Assembly: GCA_031292625.1 (NCBI GenBank)
Contig: JARLGU010000060.1
Coordinates: forward strand, 28,025-92,024
Direction of reading: 5' to 3'
From: Capsulimonadaceae bacterium
Lineage (GTDB): Bacteria; Armatimonadota; Armatimonadia; Armatimonadales; Capsulimonadaceae
DNA: 64,000 nucleotides
Shown: one piece after another, positions 17,190 through 27,259 of the stretch
How the letters are laid out: every line of letters starts with the position of its first letter
Numbering within the stretch: position 1 is the stretch's first letter
Made by a program: the position numbers and the translations under genes
The notes under the pieces: model-generated
What the model saw: only the letters and a program-made list of their open reading frames with translations
What the model was told of the DNA's origin: nothing
Database searches by the model: none

Positions 17190-18065
17190 ATGAAGCGCAT
17201 TGGGTTTACATTGATAGAATTATTAATTGTAATTGCTATTATTGCAATAATAGCGGCGATATTATTTCCCGTGTTCGCCACCGCTCGCGAGAAGGCTCGA
17301 CAATCGTCTTGTGCGAGCAACGAAAAGCAAATGGGAATCGCGTTCGCCCAGTACACTCAGGACTACGACGAAGTCTATCCGTTCGCGTGTGGAGACAATA
17401 CGGCAGACCGTGCGTGGGATATGGAGCTCCAACCTTACTTCAATCTGAAGGTCAATTCCACCAATGTAGCCATATCGATCGAGGCTTGTCCGGACGATCA
17501 GATTGCCCGAGGCTTTAGCGGCACGTCGCCCTTGAGTACGCGCAGTTATGCGATGGCTGGCGGGGGGCAGGCTGGTTACGGATGCTCGACCGGTGCGTGC
17601 TGCGCCGGCATGGACATCGCATCGTCGTTTACGAACGATCCAGACGGCATCGGGAAGTACGATTATTCCGCAGGGCGTCTCGTTTCGCAGGTTCCCGAGC
17701 CTGGCGGCACCATCCTCGTCGCGGAATGGCCGTCGCTGGGCAATCACATTAGCGGACCGGGATCGAGCGCGACGACTGATCGCCCGGTCACCGGCGCAAA
17801 TTCGGATACGAACGGAGACAATGCTCAATACGGCCAAGATTGCGCGGTGATTGTCTCCGACCTCTGCTCGATCATCCAGCAGCCTGTTCACAACGGCGGA
17901 TGGAATTATCTATTTGCCGATGGCCACGTGAGATGGCTCAAGCCTGAACAGACCATCGGTATGGGATTGAATGGCTCGGGTACGAGCCTTAGATCCAATG
18001 GTCAGTCCTACACGTGCTCAATGAGCAGCCCGTGCGGGATGTGGACGATCACGGCTGGAGACTAG
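17190..18065 (+). CDS. DUF1559-type pseudopilin with H-X9-DG ending
   Basis: A 291-aa prepilin-like protein. The N-terminus [20 protein letters not shown] carries a prepilin peptidase site (G-FTLIE) and the hydrophobic helix, continuing into the [12 protein letters not shown] motif typical of DUF1559 proteins in Planctomycetota and Armatimonadota. The C-terminal part holds the H-X9-DG signature, [17 protein letters not shown]. Eight or more cysteines in the globular domain suggest disulphides. Such proteins are thought to be exported by a type II/IV-pilus-like machine, but their role is unknown. It lies between the LacI gene (18-bp gap) and the BNR gene (11-bp gap), so it is co-expressed with sugar-degrading enzymes. 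Confidence 0.9.
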   Translation: MKRIGFTLIELLIVIAIIAIIAAILFPVFATAREKARQSSCASNEKQMGIAFAQYTQDYDEVYPFACGDNTADRAWDMELQPYFNLKVNSTNVAISIEACPDDQIARGFSGTSPLSTRSYAMAGGGQAGYGCSTGACCAGMDIASSFTNDPDGIGKYDYSAGRLVSQVPEPGGTILVAEWPSLGNHISGPGSSATTDRPVTGANSDTNGDNAQYGQDCAVIVSDLCSIIQQPVHNGGWNYLFADGHVRWLKPEQTIGMGLNGSGTSLRSNGQSYTCSMSSPCGMWTITAGD

Positions 18066-18076
18066 AAGACAACTAA

Positions 18077-20374
18077 ATGGCATGGACTATGTTCGTAAGA
18101 GCGCTGCTCATCCTCCTTGCGCTGGTTCTCCTCCCGTGCTCTTGTTGCATGGCCGGATCCGCGCTTCCGACCGCCTCCGCGACGATTGGATTTGAAACGC
18201 CGGGTCAATGGCATTCCGTTCCCCAGGATGTGATCGCGGTAAATGCAATACATCCTCAATATCTCTGGTGCCAGCATGTGCACAAAATGCCTCTCGCGCT
18301 ACTGGATACAGGGCTAACGCCTTCCACGGATCATGTCAAAGAGGGGCGCTATTCCGGGCTCTGGAAGGATCATGAGAAATATCCGACGATCGCCTGTTGG
18401 GACATTCCGCACGACTGGAGCGCTTACAACTCATTTGAGATTTCGATCTACTCTGAGCGCGCGACTGGCGAGACGGTGACGCTGGGCGCGCTTTCCGACA
18501 GCGCGGCAACGCCCTGGAAGGATTACTATCTGCATGATTTCGTCGTCGATTGGCGCGGCTGGAAGACGTTGACGTTTCCGTTCAGCTCGTTTCAGTCCTT
18601 TGAAAAGCCGGCGGGCTGGAATAAGATCGACGGCCTCTTTTTCTTTACAAAGATCTTTCGTCATCAACCCAACCCCTATACCGAACTTTCACTGGACACG
18701 ATCCATTTGCGGACGGGTCAGGTGTCGGCGCAAGCGGCTCAACCCAATCCTACCAATGGTTTCACTTACCTGAGTAGATATGAGGATCAACAACAGCCTC
18801 TCAACCTGCCGTATCCCGAGACCGACCACGAAGGCGCGTTTACGAGCCCGATCAACCAGCTCTGCTACTTTCAAGCTGAGCGAGAGCAGTTCAAGTACTT
18901 CCCGCATTTCAACGCAGGGTACGTGAGCTTTGATCCTAGCGGCAAGGCGTATATCAACGCGGGAGAGACCATCGAGTGGTTGGATGCGAGCGGCAAGTGG
19001 ACGGCGTCCGATATCAAGTCCGTGCTCGTCGATTGGGCCCGGAAGCAGGGCTGGAAGGGGTTGGCGAATGGATGGGGGCCTCAGGGCGCAGAGCCCATGA
19101 TACGCTTCGATCGCGATGGGGACGCCTACGCGCTCGAAGTGGTCGAGCCGTTGAACGCTCAAGGACAGCGTTTCGACTGGAAAACGCGGGCGACTCTTCT
19201 GCTGCATTCGCACGACCGCATGAAGACGTGGCAGGCGTACAAGCTGCCTGATCGTGTCGCATCGTTCGAGAAGCTCGACGGACATAATCAGGAATGCCTT
19301 AATCGTCCTCCCGTGATCCTGCTCGGAGACTACAAATACTTTGGCGACGCCGATCAGGCGGGATATATCCTGATTCCCGAGAAGCAAGCCGATGGTTCTC
19401 TCACTCTTCCCAAACCTGTCGCTTATGCAGCACACTGCATGGATGTAAACTATCATTCCGGCGACGCCAATGTCGCGATAACCCATCATGGGAAAGTGAC
19501 GATCGTCTTCGGTTGGTGCCCGCAATCGGCCGCTCAGACCGGCGACTGGCGATCGACGATGCCGTCGATTCCGGACGGCCATCCGGGCTTGACGGCATCG
19601 TTTCCCATGATCGCAAAGGGCGCGACGACTCTTCATTACGGCAAGGACGGCGTTCCAACCTATGTCGTCGATTACGACATCGCATCGCGCACTGTTAGCA
19701 AGCCCATCTATGTCGGCTCCGGCGGCGTGGGGCTGGACGCGCATAACTGGCCCGCCCTTACCATCGACAGCCGGGGCATATTGTACGTGATCATGAACGG
19801 GCACCATGCCCCGGTGAATTACACGCATACGCTCAGACCCGACGACATCTCAGAGTGGAGCACGCCGCAATATCTGCTTGTGAATACACAATCTCCAAAC
19901 CTATCCTACGCGACGCTCACGTGCGGCTCCGACGACACCCTGTATACCGTTCATCGAAGCACGAAAGACGCCTATGATAACCACCTGGGCTTATATCGTA
20001 AACGTGCTGGACAAGAATGGGAAGAGGAACGAAAACTGGTCGTGCCGTTCAAGGACATGTACAAGGTATGGTATCAGCGGATGACGTACGACACAAAGCG
20101 CAATCGCCTTTTTCTCACGTATTTCGCCAATGGAGGGCAGGAATGGTATACGTGGGATATGTTCGATTTCTACACGTTCATCTGGCCGGATCGCGAGAGA
20201 TTAATGGACGTGAATATCGGCAAAGCAGGGGTTAACGATGCTGGTCCGGCTGTTCCCGGCGGATTTTCCGGCGGCTTCTACGATCCGGGCGCAACGGAAA
20301 TTACGATGCTTGTTTCCGACGATGAAGCGCAAAGCTGGCGCTTGGCGACGACCGCGGATTTTGCGCGTAAATAG
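18077..20374 (+). CDS. Secreted BNR_4-type protein, candidate polysaccharide-active enzyme
   Basis: A 765-aa exported protein: an N-terminal hydrophobic signal (ALLILLALVLLPCSCC) is followed by a beta-sandwich region of about 200 residues resembling galactose-binding or CIA30-like folds (GFETPGQWHSVPQDV, then FEISIYSERATGETV). The C-terminal 500 residues look like a seven-bladed propeller of the BNR_4 group (GYVSFDPSGKAYINAG, HCMDVNYHSGDANVAITHHG). BNR_4 relatives include ulvan lyases and the GH145 rhamnosidases, so cleavage of a rhamnose- or uronate-rich polysaccharide is plausible, but catalytic residues cannot be assigned by eye. It is in an operon with the pseudopilin and the GH95-like enzyme. 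Confidence 0.72.
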   Translation: MAWTMFVRALLILLALVLLPCSCCMAGSALPTASATIGFETPGQWHSVPQDVIAVNAIHPQYLWCQHVHKMPLALLDTGLTPSTDHVKEGRYSGLWKDHEKYPTIACWDIPHDWSAYNSFEISIYSERATGETVTLGALSDSAATPWKDYYLHDFVVDWRGWKTLTFPFSSFQSFEKPAGWNKIDGLFFFTKIFRHQPNPYTELSLDTIHLRTGQVSAQAAQPNPTNGFTYLSRYEDQQQPLNLPYPETDHEGAFTSPINQLCYFQAEREQFKYFPHFNAGYVSFDPSGKAYINAGETIEWLDASGKWTASDIKSVLVDWARKQGWKGLANGWGPQGAEPMIRFDRDGDAYALEVVEPLNAQGQRFDWKTRATLLLHSHDRMKTWQAYKLPDRVASFEKLDGHNQECLNRPPVILLGDYKYFGDADQAGYILIPEKQADGSLTLPKPVAYAAHCMDVNYHSGDANVAITHHGKVTIVFGWCPQSAAQTGDWRSTMPSIPDGHPGLTASFPMIAKGATTLHYGKDGVPTYVVDYDIASRTVSKPIYVGSGGVGLDAHNWPALTIDSRGILYVIMNGHHAPVNYTHTLRPDDISEWSTPQYLLVNTQSPNLSYATLTCGSDDTLYTVHRSTKDAYDNHLGLYRKRAGQEWEEERKLVVPFKDMYKVWYQRMTYDTKRNRLFLTYFANGGQEWYTWDMFDFYTFIWPDRERLMDVNIGKAGVNDAGPAVPGGFSGGFYDPGATEITMLVSDDEAQSWRLATTADFARK

Positions 20375-20391
20375 CGCGGAAGGAGTTTCGT

Positions 20392-22683
20392 TTGCGACGA
20401 CGTGATTTTCTGGTTCAAGGCGCCGCGGCGGCGGCTTGTCTGACGCTGTTAGGTCAGGATGGGGCGCGCATGGATGCGTACGCGGCGGTTTTGGAGAATT
20501 CCGCCGGCGATGGACCGGATTGGCAGCGCTTCTTGGCTCGTCAGGACCCGATTTGGGAGCGGCTTCCCCGTAATTGGTGGGAAGCGCCTTTTCTCGGCAA
20601 TGGCATGCTGGGAACGACGATCAGGCAGGACGGCGCAAAGTCGATGCGGTGGGACATCGATCGGTGTGACGTCCAGGAACATCGCCCGGTCTCCGACGGA
20701 GGCGCGCTCTGGGCCAGGACGAGACTCCCGATCGGATACTTTTCGCTCGTTACCGTTGGGACGATTGTAAGCGGAACGATGCGTTTGGATCTTTGGAACG
20801 CGGAGGCAACCGGGGAAATCGTCACCGATCGCGGTTCCATCAAGTTTCGCAGTTTCGTGCACTCCGGCGACATGGTCATTCTTACCGCGGTCTCGCGTTC
20901 TGGAGGCGAGGGAGAAGCGTGTTTCGAGTGGCATGCGCTGGAAGCAATCTGCCCGCGCGTTCAGTTTCATCCGCTCCCCGCCGGTTACCAGGCTAACCCT
21001 CCATTTACCCTCGCTCACTCGGGCGAGGTGCAGACCTGTCATCAGAGCCTCGTGCACGGCGGCGAGACGACGGTTGCCTGGAACGAGGCCAGCAGCGGTG
21101 CGAGTACGACCCTCTTTGTGAGCGTCGCGCATACATACCCAAGCGCCGGATCGGACGCGATCGCAATCGACGCCGTGAATCAGGCGCGCAAGCAGGATCT
21201 TGACGCCTTCGCTGCATCGCACCGCGCCTGGTGGCATCAGTTTTATCCAGCGAGCTTTCTGTCAATTCCCGACCCCTATTGGGAAAGCTTCTACTGGATC
21301 CAGATGTACAAAATGGCCTCCGCAACCCGGGAGGACCGTGCGTTGATCGACAACCAGGGACCGTGGCTGCAACCGACTCCATGGCCCGGAGCCTGGTGGA
21401 ACTTAAATGTCCAGCTTACGTATTGGCCGATGGGACCGGCGAACCATCCTGAGTTGAGCGAATCCCTGACACGGCATCTCGAAGACAACGTGACGAATCT
21501 GATCGCCAATGTTCCGCAGCCTTACGCAAGCGACTCGGCCGCCATTAGCACGGCATCCGGCCAAGACCTGCGTTCCGTCGCAGGGCTTCCAGGCACGGGG
21601 GGCGAGGTCGCCAATCTGACGTGGGCGCTTCAGAATGCCTGGGAGCATTACAGGCTAACACTCGACGACAAGCGCTTACGATCCTTTCTTTATCCCTTGC
21701 TGCAGCGATCGGTCAACTACAGCCTTCACTTTCTGCAGCCGGACGAACAAGGCGTGCTCCATATGCCGAACACGTACTCGCCCGAGTACGGCGCCGGTCC
21801 GGACTGTACGTATACTCTAGCGCTGCTCCGATGGGGGCTGCACACGCTCATCAAGTGTTCCGTGCGATTGGGAGTCGACGAGACGCTTCGGCAATCATGG
21901 AGGGTAACGCTCGCCAATCTTGCTCCGTATCCGACAGACGATACTGGATACTTAATCGCGCGAGGCGTGCCCCTGGCGCATGGACACCGGCACTTTTCGC
22001 ACCTGCTGCAAGTTTTTCCACTGCATATCGTACACGCGGGGCAAGTAGGCGCCGCGGAGTTGGTTGAAAAGACTGTCGATCACTGGCAGAGTATGGGCGA
22101 GAGGCTCGGGTACTCGTTCACCGGCGCGTCGCTGATGTCGTCCGCGTTCGGTCGCGGCAACTCATCGCTCGATTATCTGAACGGGCTGAAGCACTTCCTC
22201 CAGGCGAACACTCTCTACAAGGAGGCGGGACCGGTGATCGAAACGCCACTGTCAGCGGCTCGGGCGATCCAGGAAATGCTCATCCAAAGCTGGGCTAGCG
22301 GCGAGGAAATGGATGGGCTGATACGGATCTTCCCGGCGGTTCCCGATTCCTGGGCCGACGCGGCATTTAGCGATATGCGGGCGGAGGGCGCGTTTCTCAT
22401 AAGCGCCGTACGCAAAAACGGAGTAACCGAGTTCGTTCGCGTTAAGAGCCTCGAGGGCGCGCCGTGCCGCATCTGTCCAGCGCTGCAAGCGCCGGTATCC
22501 GCAAGCGGGGCGTTAAACGGGATACTGACCGAGGCGAGCGACGGAGTATTTTCCTTGCCGCTCAAAAAAGGCGAGGAGGTTGTACTGTATACCAGAGGCA
22601 ATAGGCCGTCGACCTCGCGCCCGCCGGTCTGCTCAAACGGAGGCGGCGCCAACATTTGGGGGCTCAAAGCCACGGCCAATTGA
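20392..22683 (+). CDS. GH95-like glycoside hydrolase, Tat-exported
   Basis: A 763-aa protein starting with TTG; AAGGAG at 20380-20385 is 6 nt upstream and sets the start. The N-terminus MRRRDFLVQGAAAAACLTLL is a twin-arginine signal. The body resembles family GH95 (alpha-fucosidase/galactosidase type): an N-terminal beta-domain (FLGNGMLGTTIRQDG), then an alpha/alpha-barrel with NLNVQLTYWPMGPANHPEL, matching the family pattern N-Q-YWP-NH/L-EL, and a C-terminal beta-sheet domain (LIRIFPAVPDSW). The export route fits a folded, extracytoplasmic exo-glycosidase. It is the last gene of the LacI-pseudopilin operon, 17 bp after the BNR gene. The sugar specificity is open. Confidence 0.78.
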   Translation: MRRRDFLVQGAAAAACLTLLGQDGARMDAYAAVLENSAGDGPDWQRFLARQDPIWERLPRNWWEAPFLGNGMLGTTIRQDGAKSMRWDIDRCDVQEHRPVSDGGALWARTRLPIGYFSLVTVGTIVSGTMRLDLWNAEATGEIVTDRGSIKFRSFVHSGDMVILTAVSRSGGEGEACFEWHALEAICPRVQFHPLPAGYQANPPFTLAHSGEVQTCHQSLVHGGETTVAWNEASSGASTTLFVSVAHTYPSAGSDAIAIDAVNQARKQDLDAFAASHRAWWHQFYPASFLSIPDPYWESFYWIQMYKMASATREDRALIDNQGPWLQPTPWPGAWWNLNVQLTYWPMGPANHPELSESLTRHLEDNVTNLIANVPQPYASDSAAISTASGQDLRSVAGLPGTGGEVANLTWALQNAWEHYRLTLDDKRLRSFLYPLLQRSVNYSLHFLQPDEQGVLHMPNTYSPEYGAGPDCTYTLALLRWGLHTLIKCSVRLGVDETLRQSWRVTLANLAPYPTDDTGYLIARGVPLAHGHRHFSHLLQVFPLHIVHAGQVGAAELVEKTVDHWQSMGERLGYSFTGASLMSSAFGRGNSSLDYLNGLKHFLQANTLYKEAGPVIETPLSAARAIQEMLIQSWASGEEMDGLIRIFPAVPDSWADAAFSDMRAEGAFLISAVRKNGVTEFVRVKSLEGAPCRICPALQAPVSASGALNGILTEASDGVFSLPLKKGEEVVLYTRGNRPSTSRPPVCSNGGGANIWGLKATAN

Positions 22684-22693
22684 CCGTGGCTTT
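22666..22693. terminator. Bidirectional terminator
   Basis: AAAGCCACGG pairs with CCGTGGCTTT around an 8-nt loop. The A-run on one side and T-run on the other make it usable from both strands, and it lies exactly between the convergent GH95-like gene (whose stop is inside the loop) and the FAD oxidoreductase. Confidence 0.75.
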
Positions 22694-22723
22694 ACTATCG
22701 ACAAGTTGTCGCTGACACCGCGT

Positions 22724-24640
22724 TTACGCCCCGCGCGAAGTCTTCTTAGCTCCGGGTTCGAGGCCGTTGTCCGGCAACGCCAGGTCGGCGGGGGCGATGC
22801 CGGCGCGAGCGGCGGCAAAGCGGTCGCCCTGCTTGACGTACGGAATCTTTGGCTCGAAGACCTCAAGCGGGTCGATCGAGTAGATGCGGACTTCCTTGTC
22901 GCCCCAGGTTTCCTCGGGGATGATTCGCAGGGCCGATGCCTCGAGGCTCAGAGCCGGCGTCACGAGACGCTGGTAGTTGTTGTCCTCGCGGAAAACCGTG
23001 TTCCACAGTCCGCCTTCATTGCGGGCTTCGATGCGGAACTTGCGCACGAGGCTGGCGGGTACCCGGCTGTGCGATCCATGCTGCGGGTAGCTTTGCGGCA
23101 TACGCTTGTCGTTGAGCAAATTGCTGTCGAAAACGATCCGCAGGCCGGCAATCGGGACGGTTTTACCCCAGTCGAATTCGATTGCGGTTCCGATCGGTCC
23201 GCTCCACGCATGCGACTCGTTCTCGCGGTCGCGCTCGATACCATCGAATAGCTTCTCCACGCCGCCGCCGCCGCTGACTTTAGCCGATCGCGCGAGCTGG
23301 CTTGCGTCGCGGGTCAGCCCGGGCAACCACGCATCGTCATCCATGAGCGTGTTCTGTAGTTCCTTGAGCTCGGGACCCGAACTCAGCGAGCGCGGCGATG
23401 TGTTGTGCCGGATGCAGAGCGCGGCGGCTGTTCCGGCGGCCTGTCCGAGAGTCGAGCATGTCGCCATGACGCGGGTGCTTGAGAGCGCCGCGTGGGTAAC
23501 CGAGATATTGCGGCCCGCGAACAGCAGGTTGGGGACGTTCCGCGAATAAAGACAGCGGTACGGTATGCCGTACGGGGACGGAGCGCCGTGGAATATCGTC
23601 GGGTGCCCAGGATAGTAGATGCCAGCGGGGTGGTGGTCATCCATCGGCCAACCGCCATAGGCGACGATATCCTCGAAGTTGCCGCCGTCGCGAACTTCGT
23701 TTTGCGACAGCGTGTGGTCGCCGACGTAGCGCCGGTTTTCCCGCTTGCCGGGAAGTGCGCCGATCCATTCAACGGTCCAGTTCCTTGCCGCTTCTTTTTC
23801 AGGGCCATAATTCTTGATATAGTCGACCACGCCATAGACGATCTTGAGGAGCTCATCGCGGTCTCGATCGGCATCGGCGATGGTGTCGCCAAGTCCGCCG
23901 ACTTCAATCCACCAGAAATTATCGCCTGCAAACCGGCCCATCCGGTTGGGCAAATCTTCCGGCTTGGTGATCTGGTAGGCCCACGCGGGTGGTATGAACA
24001 ACTGTGGCTCATCGGTGCGGCGAAGCTGGATGAGCAGCGAGTTGCCCATCGTTTTTTCGTCCGCGACGACCGGCTCGATATCTTCATCGAACTCCGCGCG
24101 CGCCTCGCGTCCTGCGCGGAACTCAGCGGGCGTCAGGCTGGCAAGGATGCTGTCGCCGGAACAATCGATAAACATTTTGGCGGTTATCGTATGGCGAGTT
24201 TGCGTGTTCAGCTGCCAACAGTCTATGGATGCAATCCGGTCGCCGTCCATGGCGGCGCCAAGGCACGTGGTGTTAAGAAAGGCCGTTAAGCCCGGCTGGA
24301 AATGCACTTTGCTGTAAAGGACGCTGTCCCAGATGGAGTAGTTGAGGGCCGGATTGCGATAGGCATTTTCGAGCTTGATCTCTTCGAGCAGGCCCGCCTC
24401 TTTATCGTACTTTCCTTGCGCGCCGCAGATCCACATGCGCACTTCGGACGATGCATTTCCGCCGAATACGGGGCGGTCATGCACGATTGCCGTCTTTGCG
24501 CCGTTGCGCGCCGAGGCGATTGCGGCGAGCATGCCGGCCATACCGCCGCCAATGACGCAGACATCGACTTGATGCTCCTCGCGGCGAATACCCTTTTGAA
24601 GGCGGTTCGACGCTTGGACCTTGTTGTTGGAACTGTTCAT
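22724..24640 (-). CDS. FAD-dependent oxidoreductase (secondary-metabolite/polysaccharide-associated type)
   Basis: A 638-aa flavoprotein. The dinucleotide-binding motif is seen at residues 26-42 (VDVCVIGGGMAGMLAAIASA), followed by VFGGNASSEVRMWICGA, which is typical of the FAD_oxidored family common in Planctomycetota and Armatimonadota. The last 150 residues form a separate beta-rich domain (GTAIEFDWGKTVPIAGLRIV) like a discoidin/F5-8 sugar-binding fold. GAGGTG lies 7 nt before the ATG. No signal peptide is visible. Substrates of this family are largely unknown. Convergent with the LacI operon, it may act on its sugars, but that is only proximity. Confidence 0.85.
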   Translation of the reverse strand: MNSSNNKVQASNRLQKGIRREEHQVDVCVIGGGMAGMLAAIASARNGAKTAIVHDRPVFGGNASSEVRMWICGAQGKYDKEAGLLEEIKLENAYRNPALNYSIWDSVLYSKVHFQPGLTAFLNTTCLGAAMDGDRIASIDCWQLNTQTRHTITAKMFIDCSGDSILASLTPAEFRAGREARAEFDEDIEPVVADEKTMGNSLLIQLRRTDEPQLFIPPAWAYQITKPEDLPNRMGRFAGDNFWWIEVGGLGDTIADADRDRDELLKIVYGVVDYIKNYGPEKEAARNWTVEWIGALPGKRENRRYVGDHTLSQNEVRDGGNFEDIVAYGGWPMDDHHPAGIYYPGHPTIFHGAPSPYGIPYRCLYSRNVPNLLFAGRNISVTHAALSSTRVMATCSTLGQAAGTAAALCIRHNTSPRSLSSGPELKELQNTLMDDDAWLPGLTRDASQLARSAKVSGGGGVEKLFDGIERDRENESHAWSGPIGTAIEFDWGKTVPIAGLRIVFDSNLLNDKRMPQSYPQHGSHSRVPASLVRKFRIEARNEGGLWNTVFREDNNYQRLVTPALSLEASALRIIPEETWGDKEVRIYSIDPLEVFEPKIPYVKQGDRFAAARAGIAPADLALPDNGLEPGAKKTSRGA

Positions 24641-25017
24641 GCGGTTGCACCTCTACGTACCGCCCGAAGGCAGCGTTCGATTAAAACACGATTGAACGGC
24701 TGAAACTACCTTACTGTGCAAAGTGACAATACGTACCGTCAATCTATGTCTTGTTATACCACGCCTCGGACAGTCCGGCCATCGCATAACGAAAAAATAC
24801 GCGGCGGCGGCGCATTTTTCTTTACGAGCGGCCTTTCGACGATAACGGAGCGCTTGTTCTGGCGTAAGGCCACCGTGCGTTCTGTGCCTTCGCGGCGGCG
24901 GGACGCGCTTGTTAACTCCCTCGCCACTCAGGGCTTGCGTCGCGTGCTTATCCAAGCGCTCGCTGAGATCAACGTTTCTCAGTCCGTTCGCGCACGCTTG
25001 GGGCAGCGTGTTAGGCG
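24641..25017. other. Intergenic region, no gene recognised
   Basis: It contains the upstream region of the FAD oxidoreductase (minus strand). Overlapping open frames on both strands are rich in Arg and have no family resemblance or ribosome-binding site; I call none of them genes. Confidence 0.5.
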
Positions 25018-25644
25018 TCACGCAGTCTTGTACCAAGCTCTAAAGCGCTCCGCCATCAATCTGATGGTAGAATAGGGCGCTTCCGCGCACCTTTCGCCGC
25101 GAAACACGAAGGTGGGAACATGCGTAATGTCGCGCGCGTAGGCATCGTCGTCAAAGCCAATAATCCGGCTTGAGTATCGCTTCTCTTCGATCTCGGCGCG
25201 CAGCCTTGCGCCATCGAGCCCGGCGCCGCTCGCGATATGTTCGAGTACATCGCGATCGGAGATGTCTTCGGATCGCTCCCAAAACGCGCGGTAGACGGCT
25301 TCGTTGAAGGCGTCAAACAAATCGGGGGCGCGCTCCTTAACAAACTCCGCGCTCTGCAGGGCGTCGTGTGTTCGCACGACTCCGATCGTCCGGTTCGAGG
25401 GTATCGGGATGCCGTCGAGTTCCGCCAGAAGCTGCAATCGCGATGGCGGTTTGTTCGGATCGTGCGGCTTGGGCTTATATTCGGGCAGTGGCCCGAGCGC
25501 CTCCGGCAGCAATTCGTAGCCGCGCCAGTCTTGCTTGATTTCGGGGAACTCTTCCTTAAGCCGCTTGGCCTGAAAGAGACCAATCCAGCACCAGGGACAG
25601 AGGTAGTCGTGCGCAATAATCACGGTATCGTTGGAGTTGTTCAT
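25018..25644 (-). CDS. DsbA-family oxidoreductase (FrnE-like)
   Basis: A 208-aa thioredoxin-fold protein. The redox motif CPWC is in HDYLCPWCWIGLFQAKRLKE at the N-terminus, and the cis-Pro loop is HVPTFVF near residue 180, with the helical insert (RAPDLFDAFNEAVYRAFWER) of FrnE/2-hydroxychromene-2-carboxylate-isomerase relatives. There is no signal peptide, so it is cytoplasmic. The family helps in disulphide metabolism under oxidative stress or in polyketide synthesis. The frame is open to 25773, but the Met at 25644 starts immediately before the family's first strand and has AAGG upstream. Confidence 0.86.
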   Translation of the reverse strand: MNNSNDTVIIAHDYLCPWCWIGLFQAKRLKEEFPEIKQDWRGYELLPEALGPLPEYKPKPHDPNKPPSRLQLLAELDGIPIPSNRTIGVVRTHDALQSAEFVKERAPDLFDAFNEAVYRAFWERSEDISDRDVLEHIASGAGLDGARLRAEIEEKRYSSRIIGFDDDAYARDITHVPTFVFRGERCAEAPYSTIRLMAERFRAWYKTA

Positions 25645-25874
25645 AAGTGAAATATACCTTCGTGAAATATGCGATCCAACAAGCGGGCAGGTGAAATTCT
25701 TGGAACGCGTTGAGCAGGAGCACGCTGAGGGGATGCCGGACACGGGCAGGAATATCGACGGCAAAGCCGCCAATGGGGCAGCATCGCGCTAGCGAGTCTC
25801 GCACCGCGATCGCTCTTTCTTCTCTTCGCGCTCCCGTCTAGGCAATGTTGCGCATCGAGGTATCCTCTACAGAC

Positions 25875-26873
25875 ATGAGCTCGATCAATCGTCCAGCGCT
25901 TCTGAGCGTGGAAAACTTGCACGTGTCGTTCGTTCCTCCCGGAAGGAGCGCGACTTTGGCGGTGCGCGGGGTGTCGTTTACGCTCGATCGCCGGGAGACG
26001 CTGGGGATCGTCGGCGAGTCGGGATGCGGGAAAAGCGTGACCGCTCTCTCGTTGTTGCGCCTGATCGATCCGCCCGGCCGCATCGATAGCGGACGGGTTG
26101 AGTTGGACGGCGTGGATCTACTCGGTATTTCCGAATCACGCATGCGCGAAGTTCGCGGGGCGAGGATCGGATGGGCGCCTCAGGACCCGCTGACATCGCT
26201 GAACCCGGTTTTGACGATTGGCGCACAGCTTGTGGAGACGGTGCGCGCGCACAGAAAGCTGTCCCGCTCGGAGGCGACACATGAGGCGCTCGCGTGGCTC
26301 GAACGGGTTCGTATTCCGGGAGGCCTTCAGCGGATGCGGCAGTACCCTTACGAGATGTCTGGCGGGATGCGCCAGAGGGTTATGCTCGCTATGGCGTTTG
26401 CTCCGCAGCCGGAGATCGTGATAGCCGACGAGCCGACGACGGCGCTCGACGTAACCGTGCAGGCGCAAATCCTGGATCTGATGGACGAGCTCAAAGCTGA
26501 CCTTGGAACGGCCGTCTTGCTGATTACGCACGACTTGGGAATTGTGGCGCAGCGCGCCGATCGGGTTGCCGTAATGTACGCGGGGCAGATCGTCGAGACA
26601 TCGTCCGTGCGAGATCTCTTCGCGGGGGCGCGTCATCCGTACACGCAGGCGCTGCTTGCGGCGGCTGCAGATGCGAGCAGCGCCGCAAACGGCGAACCGC
26701 TGCCGTTTCTGGACGGCCAACCGCCGCGGATTACGAGCATCACGCCGCCGTCGTGCGCGTTTGCCGCGCGATGCCCACGGCGGTTCGATAGATGCAACGA
26801 AATTTCTCCGGATCTCGTGTCCGGCGGGGAGCCGAATCGACCCGTCCGGTGTTTGCTTTATGGCGGCGTCTGA
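25875..26873 (+). CDS. Oligopeptide/dipeptide ABC transporter ATP-binding protein (OppD/DppD type)
   Basis: A 332-aa ATPase with Walker A GESGCGKS, Q-loop WAPQDPLTSLNP, ABC signature MSGGMRQRVM, Walker B VIADEPTTALDV and the His switch LITHD. The C-terminal oligo_HPY extension (RHPYTQALLAA, CAFAARCPRRFDRC) marks it as OppD/DppD type, which powers peptide, nickel or sugar-oligomer import. No permease, binding protein or OppF partner is adjacent, so this is an orphan component that must work with subunits encoded elsewhere. A further in-frame ATG at 25845 exists; 25875 fits the family start better. Confidence 0.9.
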   Translation: MSSINRPALLSVENLHVSFVPPGRSATLAVRGVSFTLDRRETLGIVGESGCGKSVTALSLLRLIDPPGRIDSGRVELDGVDLLGISESRMREVRGARIGWAPQDPLTSLNPVLTIGAQLVETVRAHRKLSRSEATHEALAWLERVRIPGGLQRMRQYPYEMSGGMRQRVMLAMAFAPQPEIVIADEPTTALDVTVQAQILDLMDELKADLGTAVLLITHDLGIVAQRADRVAVMYAGQIVETSSVRDLFAGARHPYTQALLAAAADASSAANGEPLPFLDGQPPRITSITPPSCAFAARCPRRFDRCNEISPDLVSGGEPNRPVRCLLYGGV

Positions 26874-26949
26874 CTACGGCATGCTAACCGGCAGCGCCGC
26901 CTTCATTCAGGTTGAAGGCAACGAGCCAGGACAGCTCTAAGGAAGGAAG

Positions 26950-27174
26950 ATGCCAATGATTCAGCCGCTGGGAGAGGTCGACGTCGAGAAACCGGGCGAA
27001 GATCCGGTTTGCCATTCGGCGGTGGACGAGAAGAGCAGGCATTCGAGTTTGTACCGCGGGGTCGTGGTGCGGTTTTGCTCCCGGCAATGCAAGCAGGAGT
27101 TTGATGCGAACCCGCAACTGTGGCTGTCCGTTTCGCACGCAGTGATGGTTTCGTCTAATCACGGCGTCCTGTAG
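26950..27174 (+). CDS. YHS-domain protein
   Basis: A 74-aa protein with the YHS pattern: DPVC near the N-terminus, then YRGVVVRFCSRQCKQEFDAN, followed by PQLWL. The three cysteines (VC, FC and QC) could bind metal, as in YHS domains of copper or other heavy-metal proteins. AAGGAAGG lies about 6 nt before the ATG. It stands alone after the ABC ATPase (76-bp gap), and whether they form a unit is unclear. Confidence 0.85.
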   Translation: MPMIQPLGEVDVEKPGEDPVCHSAVDEKSRHSSLYRGVVVRFCSRQCKQEFDANPQLWLSVSHAVMVSSNHGVL

Positions 27175-27210
27175 CGGATGCGCGCCGCGCTGCCGGCTCC
27201 GATAAACTTG

Positions 27211-27238
27211 CCGCCCCATTCAGTAGCGAATGGGGCGG
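27211..27238. terminator. Hairpin between convergent genes
   Basis: CCGCCCCATTC/GAATGGGGCGG, a perfect 11-bp stem with a 6-nt loop between the YHS gene and the convergent repeat protein. No T-tract. Confidence 0.5.
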
Positions 27239-27259
27239 ATGAATTTCGCGGCAAGGCTC

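Noticed and set aside
18689..19828. 379-codon minus-strand frame in the BNR gene
   Set aside because: No start context or family motif; the plus strand is a coherent operon member.
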